A stretch of 64,000 nt of DNA from Taylorella asinigenitalis ATCC 700933 (GTDB taxonomy: Bacteria; Pseudomonadota; Gammaproteobacteria; Burkholderiales; Burkholderiaceae_B). Location of the stretch: the NCBI RefSeq assembly GCF_000687755.1, contig NZ_JHXN01000001.1, positions 62,001-126,000 of the forward strand. Reading direction: 5' to 3'. The notes under the pieces were generated by a model. The model worked only from the letters and a program-made list of their open reading frames with translations, made no database searches and was not told the origin of the DNA. Below are positions 46,390-57,466 of the stretch, one piece after another; the first letter of the stretch is position 1, and each line of letters starts with the position of its first letter. The translations under genes were made by a program, and so were the position numbers.

Positions 46390-47697
46390 ATGAACGGTAA
46401 TCATTTAGGTAAGGAGCTTATTGCAGTTGCTCAAGGCAACCGCAAAGCTCTAAAAAATATTTATTTAGAAGAGTCTGATTCTCTATATTCATTTGCTTTG
46501 CAAGTTCTTGGTAAAGATGAGCTCGCTCAAGAAGCTGTAATTAATGTATTTACAGCGATTTGGAATAATGCAAATTTTTATAATGAAAAATTAAATGCAC
46601 GTGGATGGATTTACACCATATTTAGATATGGGCTAAATCAAATTGCTAGAACTCATATTGAGTCTCTTCACCCCTCTCCTACAGTAGTTCACAATATTCA
46701 AAGAGAGATGTCACAATTTAATTCAGACGGCTCTTTCTATAGGGTATTTGAAGAGTTGCCTCTACATACTCAAACTAGTTTTTTGACTCTTTATTTTTCT
46801 CCGCACCATATTAAGGATGTAGCTAATGCTCTAAGTATGGGTGAAGAAGAATTAAGAAACTCAATAAAAATGGGCGTAAAACATCTATCAGCTCATATAC
46901 ATGATTTTAATAATACACATCCCCTTAACAACAAAATAGGTGAGCTAATTTTAGGTACCTTGTCTGAGGGGGAAGAGCAAGAATTAAATAAAAAAATTGC
47001 TATTGACCCTGAAGCTGATCAATTTACTTATCAATGGGAAAATCTTTTTTTAGAATTCCTTAAGCAAATCTCAACTAAAAAAACACCAAGAAATCTCTGG
47101 TTAAAAATTCAAAAATCACTTATTAAAAATGAGAAAGCTGATCCAGATGCGATTAAAGAATTGGACGATAACTTGGAGTTAAATGACTCGAACACAAAAA
47201 CTAAAGGAAGCTTTGGATCAAAACTACTATTTATTCTAAAAAAATGCTGGATTAGTAGAAATTTTTGGAGACTAGCATCTTTACTATTATTAGCTTTGTG
47301 CATATGGGTCATTATTAGTAATCCATTTGCCACTCCAGCTAAGATGATTTCTGTATTAAATCAAACTAACTCTAGTCAAGTAGCATATCTTATAAAAATT
47401 AATAAAACTATTGAGGTGATACCCTCTGTAAATCAAAATATAGATTCTAAAAGCGATCTCAAACTTTGGCATACAAACAAAGCTGGATTGATTTCGGGAG
47501 TTGGTTTATTGTCGCCTAACTCTACTAGCAAAATTAAAAATGATTTTGATATCTCTGTCGGTGATACTCTCTTTATTACATTAGAGCCAAAATCGGCCGT
47601 AAAATCAGTTGCACAATCGATATCTTCATCACAATCAGCTCAAATCAGTGCCCCTCCTGGGCCTACTTTATTTAGCGGTAAAGTTATTAAATGGTAA
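46390..47697 (+). CDS. ECF sigma factor fused to RskA-type anti-sigma factor
   Basis: 435 residues in one uninterrupted frame. Residues 15-90 are sigma region 2 (DELAQEAVINVFTAIW and ARGWIYTIFRYGLNQIAR); 115-170 resemble region 4 (ELPLHTQTSFLTLYF, then a helix-turn-helix VANALSMGEEELRNSI) but with few of the basic residues usually seen. Residues 180-245 match the cytoplasmic part of RskA anti-sigma factors (LILGTLSEGEEQELNKKI then NLWLKIQKSL). A membrane helix follows (about 293-311) and then the RskA C-terminal periplasmic domain (LKLWHTNKAGLISGVGLL to PGPTLFSGKVIKW). Usually these are two adjacent genes. No ribosome site at the ATG; 5 bases after the receptor gene. Overlaps xthA by 7 bases. 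Confidence 0.8.
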   Translation: MNGNHLGKELIAVAQGNRKALKNIYLEESDSLYSFALQVLGKDELAQEAVINVFTAIWNNANFYNEKLNARGWIYTIFRYGLNQIARTHIESLHPSPTVVHNIQREMSQFNSDGSFYRVFEELPLHTQTSFLTLYFSPHHIKDVANALSMGEEELRNSIKMGVKHLSAHIHDFNNTHPLNNKIGELILGTLSEGEEQELNKKIAIDPEADQFTYQWENLFLEFLKQISTKKTPRNLWLKIQKSLIKNEKADPDAIKELDDNLELNDSNTKTKGSFGSKLLFILKKCWISRNFWRLASLLLLALCIWVIISNPFATPAKMISVLNQTNSSQVAYLIKINKTIEVIPSVNQNIDSKSDLKLWHTNKAGLISGVGLLSPNSTSKIKNDFDISVGDTLFITLEPKSAVKSVAQSISSSQSAQISAPPGPTLFSGKVIKW

Positions 47698-48470
47698 ATT
47701 TTTCAATTGCAAGTTGGAACGTTAATTCTCTTAACGTTCGACTAGATCAAGTTTTAGATTGGTTACAAAATAGTAATGTCGAGATTTTATGTCTCCAAGA
47801 ATTAAAGCTTGAATCTCATAAAATTGACCCTACTCTTTTCGAAGAAATCGGATATCAAATATATTCATTGGGTCAAAAAACCTATAACGGCGTTGCATTA
47901 GTAAGTAAATCTCCTATTAGAGATATACAAGAAAACTTACCAAACCTCGAAGATGATCAAAAGAGACTTCTAGCCGCTACTTATGAATATAAAGGCGAAC
48001 CATTAAGAGTTATCAATGTATATTGTCCAAATGGTAGTGATTTAGAGAGTCCAAAATTTGTATATAAAATGCGTTGGTTTGAGGCCTTATCAGACTATGT
48101 TGAGCAACAACTAAAACTTTATAAAAGGCTAATTTTGACGGGTGACTTTAACATTGCCCCAAAAGATGAAGATATTCATAATAAATATTTAGGACCAATA
48201 CTGATATCTCCACAAGAAAGAGAACACTTTAACAGGATTATTAGTTTAGGTTTAAACGACTCATTCAGATTGTTTGAACAAGAACCTAAATCCTATAGTT
48301 GGTGGGACTATAGACAATTTGGTTTTAAAAGAAATGCAGGTCTTAGAATTGATCACATTCTAATCAGTAATGCTTTAAAAGACTTGTGTACCAAAAGTTG
48401 GATCGATAAAAATCAAAGGGGGCATGAACGACCTTCCGACCATGCCCCCGTAATCGCAGAATTTGATTAA
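47691..48470 (+). CDS. xthA: Exodeoxyribonuclease III
   Basis: AP endonuclease / 3'-5' exonuclease of base excision repair, 259 residues. The endonuclease-exonuclease-phosphatase fold is marked by ASWNVNSLNVRL (Asn), CLQELKLE (metal-binding Glu), LTGDFNIAPKDEDI, and the C-terminal RPSDHAPVIAEF with catalytic Asp-His. The start lies inside the end of the sigma fusion gene. The 3' end contains a GC-rich hairpin that looks like the terminator of the convergent lipoprotein gene. Confidence 0.96.
   Translation: MVNFSIASWNVNSLNVRLDQVLDWLQNSNVEILCLQELKLESHKIDPTLFEEIGYQIYSLGQKTYNGVALVSKSPIRDIQENLPNLEDDQKRLLAATYEYKGEPLRVINVYCPNGSDLESPKFVYKMRWFEALSDYVEQQLKLYKRLILTGDFNIAPKDEDIHNKYLGPILISPQEREHFNRIISLGLNDSFRLFEQEPKSYSWWDYRQFGFKRNAGLRIDHILISNALKDLCTKSWIDKNQRGHERPSDHAPVIAEFD
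48408..48449 (-). terminator. Probable terminator of the lipoprotein gene, embedded in xthA
   Basis: Perfect 9-base arms GGGGGCATG (48418-48426) and CATGCCCCC (48441-48449). Read on the minus strand, the hairpin starts 26 bases after the lipoprotein stop and is followed by TTTGATTTTTA-like sequence (48408-48417). On the plus strand no T-run follows. The hairpin coincides with codons for the conserved RPSDHAPV motif of xthA. Confidence 0.6.
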
Positions 48471-48474
48471 AAAA

Positions 48475-49107
48475 TTAATCTCCGTCTAGGATTCTACGTT
48501 CAAGAGTTTGTGCTGCACTTGCACTCTTCATAGGAATCGCTATAGAGCCGTTAGAAATCATTTGATCAATTGGGAAAATAGAAACTAATTTCTGCTTAAT
48601 AGTTGCTATATAGAATTTGCCTATATTGTTTGCACTGTGTCGGCTAAGCTTGCGTGCCCCAGTATCGTTTAATTGAAGTTTAACGTGTGGTCTGTTGTAC
48701 TGATCTACAACAGCTAATGCATCTTGCAAATCACTATATACAATAGTTTGGCGTGGATCAACATAAACAGTAGTGTTTTCCTGAGCAACAGGAGTGAATC
48801 CAGGTACAGGTTCTGTAGAACCTACATAAATCACAAAAGTAGATGATGATTTAGCAGGTGGTGCTTGTGTAATCGGTGTAAAAGATTGGCTTGCTTGAGG
48901 AAATTGCGGTACAGCAGTTCCCTGCCCTAAACTATCTATATTAGTAGCTGGGAGATTAGCGTTTGGTACTTGAGTTGCAATTTGAGGCGTATTAACTTGC
49001 GGTACTTGAACTTGAGGTGTTTGAGGAGTTTCACCCAACATATTATCTATTGTTTCACATCCAGATAAAAGTACTGCCAACGCTATAAAACAACTTTTAT
49101 AGTTCAT
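48475..49107 (-). CDS. Lipoprotein with SecD-P1-like domain
   Basis: 210 residues. Signal peptide with lipobox LLSGC (lipidated Cys18), then a long Pro/Gln/Val-rich low-complexity linker (about 30-80, PQVQVPQVNTPQIA). The C-terminal part (about 90-205) ends in a segment like the periplasmic P1 head of SecD: VKLQLNDTGARKLSRHSANN, then a strand pattern and SNGSIAIPMKSASAAQTLERRI. This resemblance is by pattern only. The function is unknown; a role in protein export or envelope assembly is possible. Monocistronic, with GAGG before the ATG. Confidence 0.75.
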   Translation of the reverse strand: MNYKSCFIALAVLLSGCETIDNMLGETPQTPQVQVPQVNTPQIATQVPNANLPATNIDSLGQGTAVPQFPQASQSFTPITQAPPAKSSSTFVIYVGSTEPVPGFTPVAQENTTVYVDPRQTIVYSDLQDALAVVDQYNRPHVKLQLNDTGARKLSRHSANNIGKFYIATIKQKLVSIFPIDQMISNGSIAIPMKSASAAQTLERRILDGD

Positions 49108-49199
49108 ATAAACCTCGTAGAAAAATTAGTGGATTGTCTTATTGTAAATGTAAATAAGTATTGCATTTAGAATTTTAAAGCTTAATTTTAGAAAATAAA

Positions 49200-49925
49200 T
49201 TACAAAAATCGCTCAAATGGCTTAAGATAGCGCCACTTTCCTGTAGGAAGGTCTGCTAATGCTACGTTTCCCATACGAACACGCTTTAACCCTACAACTT
49301 TTAAGCCTACTAATTCACACATGCGTCGTATTTGCCTTTTTTTACCTTCCCAGAGAATAAACCTAAGCTGATCATCATTGACCCACTCGACTTCAGCTTC
49401 TCGAAGTGGCTGACCATCTAAACTTAGGCCATGATTTAAAAGTTGCAATCCCCTATCGCTAAGCTTTCCCTCGACGCGCACAATATACTCTTTTTCAACT
49501 TCAGAGTCATCTCCTATTAGTTGTTTGGCAATGCTTCCGTCTTGCGTCATCACAAGCAAGCCCTGAGACTCAATATCTAATCGACCAGCAGTTGCTAATC
49601 CTTTAAGATGGTCGGGTGAAAATTCGTTATGTGCTCTGTCAAATTGGTTCGCTTTATTTATAAGCATAAGAGCAGATTTATAATTTTTCTCAGGCTGAGA
49701 TGAGACATAACCAACAGGCTTGTTCAAAATTATAGTAACCTGCTTAGATTTCAAATCTAAAGCTTTTTTATCGAGGGTTAGTTTTGCTGAGGGTGATACC
49801 TTATCTCCTAATGATACGACCTTCCCATCAGCCTTTACCCAGCCTCTCTCGATAAAAACATCAGCCTCTCTTCTTGAACAAAGCCCCTGTTCGCTAAGTA
49901 ATTTTGATACCCTAACCTTATCCAT
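49200..49925 (-). CDS. RsuA/RluF-type 23S/16S rRNA pseudouridine synthase
   Basis: 241 residues from ATG 49925, which follows the glnK stop by one base; an upstream ATG at 49991 would overlap glnK by 65 bases and precede the S4 domain with unrelated sequence. N-terminal S4 RNA-binding domain ([21 protein letters not shown]), catalytic Asp in [17 protein letters not shown], and C-terminal [17 protein letters not shown]. The pattern is closest to RluF (23S U2604), but RsuA/RluB/RluE cannot be told apart safely by eye. Confidence 0.85.
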   Translation of the reverse strand: MDKVRVSKLLSEQGLCSRREADVFIERGWVKADGKVVSLGDKVSPSAKLTLDKKALDLKSKQVTIILNKPVGYVSSQPEKNYKSALMLINKANQFDRAHNEFSPDHLKGLATAGRLDIESQGLLVMTQDGSIAKQLIGDDSEVEKEYIVRVEGKLSDRGLQLLNHGLSLDGQPLREAEVEWVNDDQLRFILWEGKKRQIRRMCELVGLKVVGLKRVRMGNVALADLPTGKWRYLKPFERFL

Positions 49926-49926
49926 A

Positions 49927-51905
<1,979 letters not shown>

Positions 51906-51976
51906 GCATAATCCTTATATATTATTTTGACCACACAATTATAATGACAGTTCATGAGTCTATACAGGGTATACAT

Positions 51977-53383
51977 ATGTCTAACAACACAGAAAACCAA
52001 TTTGACAATAAAAATAAGGCTTGGTCCGCTCGCTTTTCTGAGCCGATGTCTGAGTTAGTTAAAAGATATACGGCCTCTGTATTTTTTGAACAAAGGCTAG
52101 CACCTTTTGATATTGAAGGATCTCTTGCCCATGCTGAAATGCTCTCTAATGTTGGCGTTATAAGTGAAGAGAACTTTAAAAATATTCAAAAAGGCCTCAA
52201 TCAAATTTTAGAAGAGATACGTGAAGGTAAATTTACCTGGTCCCTGGATTTAGAAGATGTTCATCTAAATATAGAAAAACGTCTAGTAGATCTTATAGGA
52301 GATGCTGGTAAAAGGCTTCACACTGGACGCTCTAGGAACGATCAAGTTGCGACCGATATTAGACTTTGGCTTCGGTGTGAAATAGATACCGATATTGATC
52401 TTCTTAAAAATTTAAGAATAGTTCTGGCCCAATTAGCAATTAAATATCACGATATAGTTATGCCAGGATTTACGCATCTTCAGGTTGCTCAGCCTGTTAG
52501 TTTTGGACATCATATGTTGGCTTATGCGGAGATGTTCGGACGAGATTTGGAGAGGCTAAGAGATTGCAGAAAAAGAGCGAATATATTGCCACTTGGGGCA
52601 GCTGCTCTTGCTGGTACTAGCTATCCATTCGATAGAGAAAAAGTCGCAGAGATTCTTAATTTTGATTCCATTACTACTAACTCTTTAGACTCTGTGTCCG
52701 ATAGAGATTTTGCAATTGAATTTTGCTCAGTCGCAAGCATTGCCATGATGCATATTTCAAGATTATCCGAAGAATTGGTTTTATGGATGAGCCAGCAATT
52801 TAGCTTCATTAAATTGCCAGACAGGTTTTGCACAGGTAGTTCTATTATGCCTCAGAAGAAAAACCCTGATGTGCCTGAGCTAGCTCGCGGTAAAACTGGA
52901 CGTGTGTACGGCGATTTAATGTCTATGCTTGTACTTATGAAATCGCAACCATTGGCATACAACAAAGACAATCAGGAAGACAAAGAGGCATTATTTGATG
53001 CCGCAGATACTCTAAGAGATACTCTAACAATTTTTATTGAGATGATCTCAGGGCTTGAAGTTAATGCTTTAAATATGAGCAATGCTGCGAAAAAAGGGTT
53101 TTCTACCGCTACTGATTTGGCTGATTATCTTGTTAAAAAAGGTTTGCCATTTAGGGATGCCCATGAAGTGGTAGCTAAAGCTGTAAAAGAATGCGAAGCT
53201 CAATCTAAGGACTTATCTGATTTAAGTTTAGAAGAATTTAAAAATATGAATACTATGATTGATTCTGATATATATGATTTTCTTACTTTAGAAGGATCTG
53301 TTAATTCTAGAAAAACAATCGGCGGTACTTCATTTCAAAATGTACTGGCTCAGGCTAACGCAATACTAAGTGGCGAGAGATAA
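51977..53383 (+). CDS. argH: Argininosuccinate lyase
   Basis: Last step of arginine synthesis: argininosuccinate to arginine and fumarate. 468 residues from ATG 51977, with AGGG at 51966-51969; the upstream ATG at 51944 lies within a TATAAT-like element (51940-51945). Family motifs: [18 protein letters not shown], the signature [20 protein letters not shown] with catalytic Ser, and the end [14 protein letters not shown]. The 3' end overlaps the convergent glycosyltransferase gene by 29 bases. Divergent from nadE. Confidence 0.96.
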   Translation: MSNNTENQFDNKNKAWSARFSEPMSELVKRYTASVFFEQRLAPFDIEGSLAHAEMLSNVGVISEENFKNIQKGLNQILEEIREGKFTWSLDLEDVHLNIEKRLVDLIGDAGKRLHTGRSRNDQVATDIRLWLRCEIDTDIDLLKNLRIVLAQLAIKYHDIVMPGFTHLQVAQPVSFGHHMLAYAEMFGRDLERLRDCRKRANILPLGAAALAGTSYPFDREKVAEILNFDSITTNSLDSVSDRDFAIEFCSVASIAMMHISRLSEELVLWMSQQFSFIKLPDRFCTGSSIMPQKKNPDVPELARGKTGRVYGDLMSMLVLMKSQPLAYNKDNQEDKEALFDAADTLRDTLTIFIEMISGLEVNALNMSNAAKKGFSTATDLADYLVKKGLPFRDAHEVVAKAVKECEAQSKDLSDLSLEEFKNMNTMIDSDIYDFLTLEGSVNSRKTIGGTSFQNVLAQANAILSGER

Positions 53384-54458
53384 AATCTTTAGATTTTAAG
53401 TAGGATTTATCCATATCAAGTGTTGAGAAATCGTTACCCTGCTCTGAGTTTAGTGATATAACCATCCTGTTTTGTTCAGAGCTGCAAGCCTGCCATCTTA
53501 AAGAATTACTAGATTTAAAATTTGGATAAAAACCTATTGTAGGTATGTCTAATAAACCTGCAATATGTAATGGCCCAGTGGATCCAGCAATAAATAAATT
53601 CGAGCAAGCTATAGTATGCACAAAGTCAACTAAGCCATACTTACTTTCGTAATAATGGACTCTATTTTTAATTTGAGGCTCTAAGATATTCAAGATATCC
53701 AAAGCTGTCTTAGCTTCATTTGGACCTGAAGTTAAGAAAATTTGAGTTTTAAAATCTTTGTTTATGTGTTGGATTAGATTGGCTACTTGATGTGGACTTA
53801 ATGTAGAGGCTGTACCACCAGTAGACGTATGAACCATAACCCAAGGATCGCTTATAAGGTTTCTATCTAAAGAGAGTCTCTCTAGTATCGTATCTTTATG
53901 TGGATATAAAAATTCCTTTGAAAAAGACAAATAAGGGGGTATTAAGGCTCTCTCTAATATTGCACTCTCACTATTTGAATGAAGCGAGAGACCTCTCTTT
54001 TTTAAAAATTTAATATAGTACTTGGCCAAATCGATGTTGTACTCGTATTCAGGTTTTAAATTCTGTGAACGTCTTTGGATTAGCCTGTGATTATGAAATA
54101 TTTGAAAAAGTTTTGTAGCAGGAGTAAATCTATGAGGAATATCTAGTTTTCTAATTAGTTTTGTGTTGTGCCAAGTAGAGTAAAACAAAATAGAAGCATC
54201 AAATTTGTGTGCTTTCAATGCTTTTAAAAATTTTTTCTTCTGTTCCTCAGTAAGATTTGGATTTAGTTTTTTTCCGTCAGTTGAAATATCTACTATTACT
54301 TCGTCTATATAAGGGCATATCGAAGCTAGAGGTGAAGTGTATTCTGATACAAGGGCAGAAATACGTAGGTTGGGTATAGACGATTTTAATAACTTTAATG
54401 CGGGCCAGATAAGTGCAAAATCACCTAATTTATCATTTCTAACTACGAGTAAATTCAT
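53355..54458 (-). CDS. Glycosyltransferase family 9 (heptosyltransferase-like)
   Basis: 367 residues from ATG 54458 (a TTG at 54467 overlaps recX). GT-B fold; the opening [20 protein letters not shown] is the GT9 acceptor-site motif with the catalytic Asp, and the C-terminal [13 protein letters not shown] is the donor-binding signature. GT9 enzymes add heptose in the lipopolysaccharide core. Donor and acceptor cannot be fixed: no other core genes are nearby. It follows recX by one base, an unusual neighbour. Confidence 0.88.
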   Translation of the reverse strand: MNLLVVRNDKLGDFALIWPALKLLKSSIPNLRISALVSEYTSPLASICPYIDEVIVDISTDGKKLNPNLTEEQKKKFLKALKAHKFDASILFYSTWHNTKLIRKLDIPHRFTPATKLFQIFHNHRLIQRRSQNLKPEYEYNIDLAKYYIKFLKKRGLSLHSNSESAILERALIPPYLSFSKEFLYPHKDTILERLSLDRNLISDPWVMVHTSTGGTASTLSPHQVANLIQHINKDFKTQIFLTSGPNEAKTALDILNILEPQIKNRVHYYESKYGLVDFVHTIACSNLFIAGSTGPLHIAGLLDIPTIGFYPNFKSSNSLRWQACSSEQNRMVISLNSEQGNDFSTLDMDKSYLKSKDFISRHLVLR

Positions 54459-54459
54459 A

Positions 54460-54888
54460 TTAATCAATTATTTTTCTAATGATATCTGGCTTAAATCCTC
54501 GAGAAATCATAAACCTATATTGCTTAGCTTTTTGCTTTAGATCTGAAGGCTTGATTCCGTGAAATTTATTCTCCCAAATCTCACGGGCTAATTCAGATTC
54601 ATCAGTTTGAATAAACTCGTGAATTTTTGATAGAACCGAGTCATCAAGTCTATGTTCTTTAAGAGATAGAAAAATTTTGTTAATTCCCCATTTTTTTGAG
54701 TGGGAATGTACAAAATACTCAAGAAACCTTAAATCTGACTGTAGATCTTTTTCCTTAAGAAATGCAATCGTTTCATTAATAAGATTCAAATCTTGTGTAT
54801 ATCTAGAAAGTTTCTGAGCTAATTCATAACTCGAATGCTCTCTTCTAGACAAGAGAGCAATAGCTTTATGCTTTAAATTAACTTCCAA
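54460..54888 (-). CDS. recX: Regulatory protein RecX
   Basis: 142-residue helical protein of three-helix repeats (LLSRREHSSYELAQKLSRY; FVHSHSKKWGINKIFLSL; KAKQYRFMISRGFKPDIIRKII) that inhibits RecA filament extension. 3 bases after recA, so cotranscribed. Slightly shorter than E. coli RecX (166). Confidence 0.93.
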   Translation of the reverse strand: MEVNLKHKAIALLSRREHSSYELAQKLSRYTQDLNLINETIAFLKEKDLQSDLRFLEYFVHSHSKKWGINKIFLSLKEHRLDDSVLSKIHEFIQTDESELAREIWENKFHGIKPSDLKQKAKQYRFMISRGFKPDIIRKIID

Positions 54889-54891
54889 ATA

Positions 54892-55956
54892 TTACTCTTC
54901 AGTATCTTCCAATTCATCATTTGTAGGAGCAACATCAAGCAATTTATCTGCCCCACCTACACCCATAGCAGCACGGATTTTACCTTCGATTTCTTGAGCT
55001 AATTCAGGGTGAGCTTTTAAATATTCCCGAACATTATCTTTTCCCTGACCGATTTTAGTGCCGTTATATGAAAACCAAGCACCAGCTTTATCGACGATAC
55101 CAGCTTTTACCCCTAGGTCAATTATCTCACCTTCTCTAGATATGCCAGAACCATACATAATGTCGAATTCAACTTGCTTAAATGGAGGTGCGACTTTATT
55201 TTTAACGACTTTAACCCGAGTCTCGTTTCCGATTACTTCATCTCCTTTTTTAATAGAGCCGATTCTTCTAATATCTAATCTAACTGATGTGTAGAATTTA
55301 AGTGCATTCCCGCCTGTAGTGGTTTCAGGGCTACCGAACATAACACCAATTTTCATACGAATTTGGTTAATAAATATAACAGTGCAGTTAGTTCGTTTAA
55401 TGGATGCTGTAAGTTTTCTTAATGCTTGACTCATAAGCCTAGCTTGGAGGCCAGGTAAGCTATCTCCCATATCCCCTTCGAGTTCGGCTTTAGGCACTAA
55501 TGCGGCAACGGAGTCGACCACTATAAGGTCAATAGAACCCGATCTAACTAAAGCATCAGTAATCTCGAGGGCTTGTTCACCTGAATCTGGTTGAGAGATT
55601 AATAACTCATCGAGTTTTACTCCTAATTTTGAAGCATATTGAACATCTAATGCATGCTCAGCATCAATAAAAGCACAAGTACCGCCAATCTTTTGCATCT
55701 CAGCAATAGCTTGTAGAGTCAATGTAGTTTTACCTGATGACTCAGGACCAAAAATTTCTATAACTCTGCCTCGTGGTAAACCACCAACACCTAATGCGAT
55801 ATCAAGACTAAGTGAGCCAGTAGAAAACACTTGTATATCATGCTCAACCTCACCGTCACCGTAACGCATAATTGATCCCTTACCGAATTGTTTTTCGATT
55901 TGGGCTAATGCTGCACTAAGAGCTTTAGCTCTCTCTTTGTTATTTTTATCTTCCAT
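54892..55956 (-). CDS. recA: Recombinase RecA
   Basis: 354 residues. Walker [10 protein letters not shown] at 70-78, Walker [12 protein letters not shown]2 loop region [28 protein letters not shown] in parts, and an acidic C-terminal tail. Drives homologous recombination and LexA self-cleavage. AGGAG precedes the ATG. A LexA box is centred about 55 bases upstream (56003-56020). Divergent from rdgC, operon with recX. Confidence 0.98.
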   Translation of the reverse strand: MEDKNNKERAKALSAALAQIEKQFGKGSIMRYGDGEVEHDIQVFSTGSLSLDIALGVGGLPRGRVIEIFGPESSGKTTLTLQAIAEMQKIGGTCAFIDAEHALDVQYASKLGVKLDELLISQPDSGEQALEITDALVRSGSIDLIVVDSVAALVPKAELEGDMGDSLPGLQARLMSQALRKLTASIKRTNCTVIFINQIRMKIGVMFGSPETTTGGNALKFYTSVRLDIRRIGSIKKGDEVIGNETRVKVVKNKVAPPFKQVEFDIMYGSGISREGEIIDLGVKAGIVDKAGAWFSYNGTKIGQGKDNVREYLKAHPELAQEIEGKIRAAMGVGGADKLLDVAPTNDELEDTEE

Positions 55957-56002
55957 AAATCGACTCCTTTTTTGTAGTTAAGAGTATTATGCCATTAAAA
56001 AC

Positions 56003-56020
56003 ACTGTATGTCCATACAGT
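56003..56020. promoter_or_regulatory. LexA (SOS) box between recA and rdgC
   Basis: ACTGTATG, TC, CATACAGT: CTGT-N8-ACAG with eight-base perfect arms, the classical proteobacterial LexA site. It lies 46 bases upstream of recA and 47 bases upstream of the rdgC ATG, the only strong palindrome in the divergent region, so it could regulate both. lexA is at 60.8 kb in the same window. Confidence 0.85.
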
Positions 56021-56067
56021 AGATTTTTTGAACTACAATATTGGAAATTTTAAAACGGCTAAAGTTA

Positions 56068-56979
56068 ATGATTTTTAAAAATTTAAAATTATATAAATTA
56101 AACCCCAATTGGACACCATCAGCAAAGCAATTACATAAGGAATTAAAAGCTTTTGCTTTCGTTGAATCAAATTTTTCTGATTCAGGATTGGCGAATGTAG
56201 GTTGGGAAAAAGTTCACGATGAATATGAATCAGATCATCAACTCGTACTTGAGATAGGCTCTCATCTTATTGCCAAATTTAAGTATGAAAAGAAATTATT
56301 GCCAGCTGCAGTAATTAACCAATATACAAAAGAAAAGGCTCAAGAAATTGAAGATCAACAAGGCTTTATACTGTCTAAAAAGAAACTTAAAGAATTAAAA
56401 GAAAGCGTCACAGACAAGCTAAGACCCAAAGCATTTAGTGTATTCAAAGAGGTTTTAGTTGTTTTCGATATAGAAAATTCTTTATTTTGGATGGATACAT
56501 CCTCTACTTCACTTGCAGATGATATAGTCACACTACTATCGAAGTGCACGAATCCATTGCCACTATCAAATTTTCAGACAGCCATTTCACCCACTACAGC
56601 TATGACAAAATGGGTGGTCGAAGGGGCTCCATCTCCATTTAGCACTGAACAAGATACAGAATTGAAAGGCATTTTGGACAGCAAAGTTTCTATTAAATAT
56701 GCAAATCACTCACCTGATATAGCTGAAGTTAGAAATCATCTAAATAATGGAAAGATTTGCACGAGATTGTCATTAAATTGGGACGATAAAATTATCTTCA
56801 CTCTTAATGAATCGCTTGATATTAAAAAAATCACTGTTTTAAATATTAAGAATGACTTAGAGGAAACAGATGATAAATATGATCTTTTCTTAAGTGAGAT
56901 TGCACTTATGGTTTCTGAGTTATCTAATATGATCAATGATCTATCTTTGGCTTTAAGCGATGAGCACAATGAAGCTTAG
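56068..56979 (+). CDS. rdgC: Recombination-associated protein RdgC
   Basis: 303 residues from ATG 56068, the same length as E. coli RdgC; the TTG at 56041 is rejected because the family starts M-x-F-K-N-L (MIFKNLKLYKLNP). RdgC forms a ring dimer on double-stranded DNA and blocks RecA loading. The C-terminal half carries WDDKIIFTLNESLDIKKI. Divergent from recA with a shared LexA box. No clear ribosome site. Overlaps the following orphan gene by 20 bases. Confidence 0.9.
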   Translation: MIFKNLKLYKLNPNWTPSAKQLHKELKAFAFVESNFSDSGLANVGWEKVHDEYESDHQLVLEIGSHLIAKFKYEKKLLPAAVINQYTKEKAQEIEDQQGFILSKKKLKELKESVTDKLRPKAFSVFKEVLVVFDIENSLFWMDTSSTSLADDIVTLLSKCTNPLPLSNFQTAISPTTAMTKWVVEGAPSPFSTEQDTELKGILDSKVSIKYANHSPDIAEVRNHLNNGKICTRLSLNWDDKIIFTLNESLDIKKITVLNIKNDLEETDDKYDLFLSEIALMVSELSNMINDLSLALSDEHNEA

Positions 56980-57466
56980 AAAAGAATCCAAGATCGCCTT
57001 AGTTATTATTTTTATAGTGACGGGGACTCTATTTTTTAGTGCCCGTCCGCCTGATAATTCTAAGGAGGATATTCATACATCTAATTTATCCAATAAAACA
57101 GGTTCTAAAGACCTGAATGGTACAAAGAGTACAGATCTTAAGAAATCTCTTACCAATGTGACGGAGACATTTTTTCTTAGCGATGAAGAATATAAATTTA
57201 GTGGGTTTATTCAGGGAATAAGTTACTCAAGTTTCAGTTTCTATATGAATTTTAATGAAGCAATACAATTGGAGCTGACAGCTCATAAGGACTTAGAGAT
57301 GATGATTTATGGCTCCAAAGCTTACACACTTAAAAATACGGATAAATTTGTAGCTCCTGAAGCGGGCATATATGAACTAAGAGTGTTCTTTAAACCAAAT
57401 ATTGAATTTAATTTATCCTCTGATAGATATGAAGAATTCAGTTTAAATATTAAAAAATTAAAGTAA
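56960..57466 (+). CDS. Exported or membrane-anchored protein of unknown function
   Basis: 168 residues (ATG 56960; ATG 56969 is possible). Basic start, one hydrophobic segment (about 11-27, [15 protein letters not shown]), a Ser/Asn/Lys-rich linker (about 30-68), then a small predicted beta-domain (about 70-168, [19 protein letters not shown] to [10 protein letters not shown]). The shape is somewhat like a jelly-roll pre-peptidase C-terminal domain, but I cannot assign a family. It overlaps rdgC by 20 bases and convergent uvrB by 9. Confidence 0.7.
   Translation: MSTMKLRKESKIALVIIFIVTGTLFFSARPPDNSKEDIHTSNLSNKTGSKDLNGTKSTDLKKSLTNVTETFFLSDEEYKFSGFIQGISYSSFSFYMNFNEAIQLELTAHKDLEMMIYGSKAYTLKNTDKFVAPEAGIYELRVFFKPNIEFNLSSDRYEEFSLNIKKLK

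Noticed and set aside
51927-51945. TTGACC and TATAAT as an argH promoter pair
   Set aside because: The spacer is only 7 bases. TATAAT alone may be a -10 element, but no acceptable -35 sits 16-18 bases upstream.
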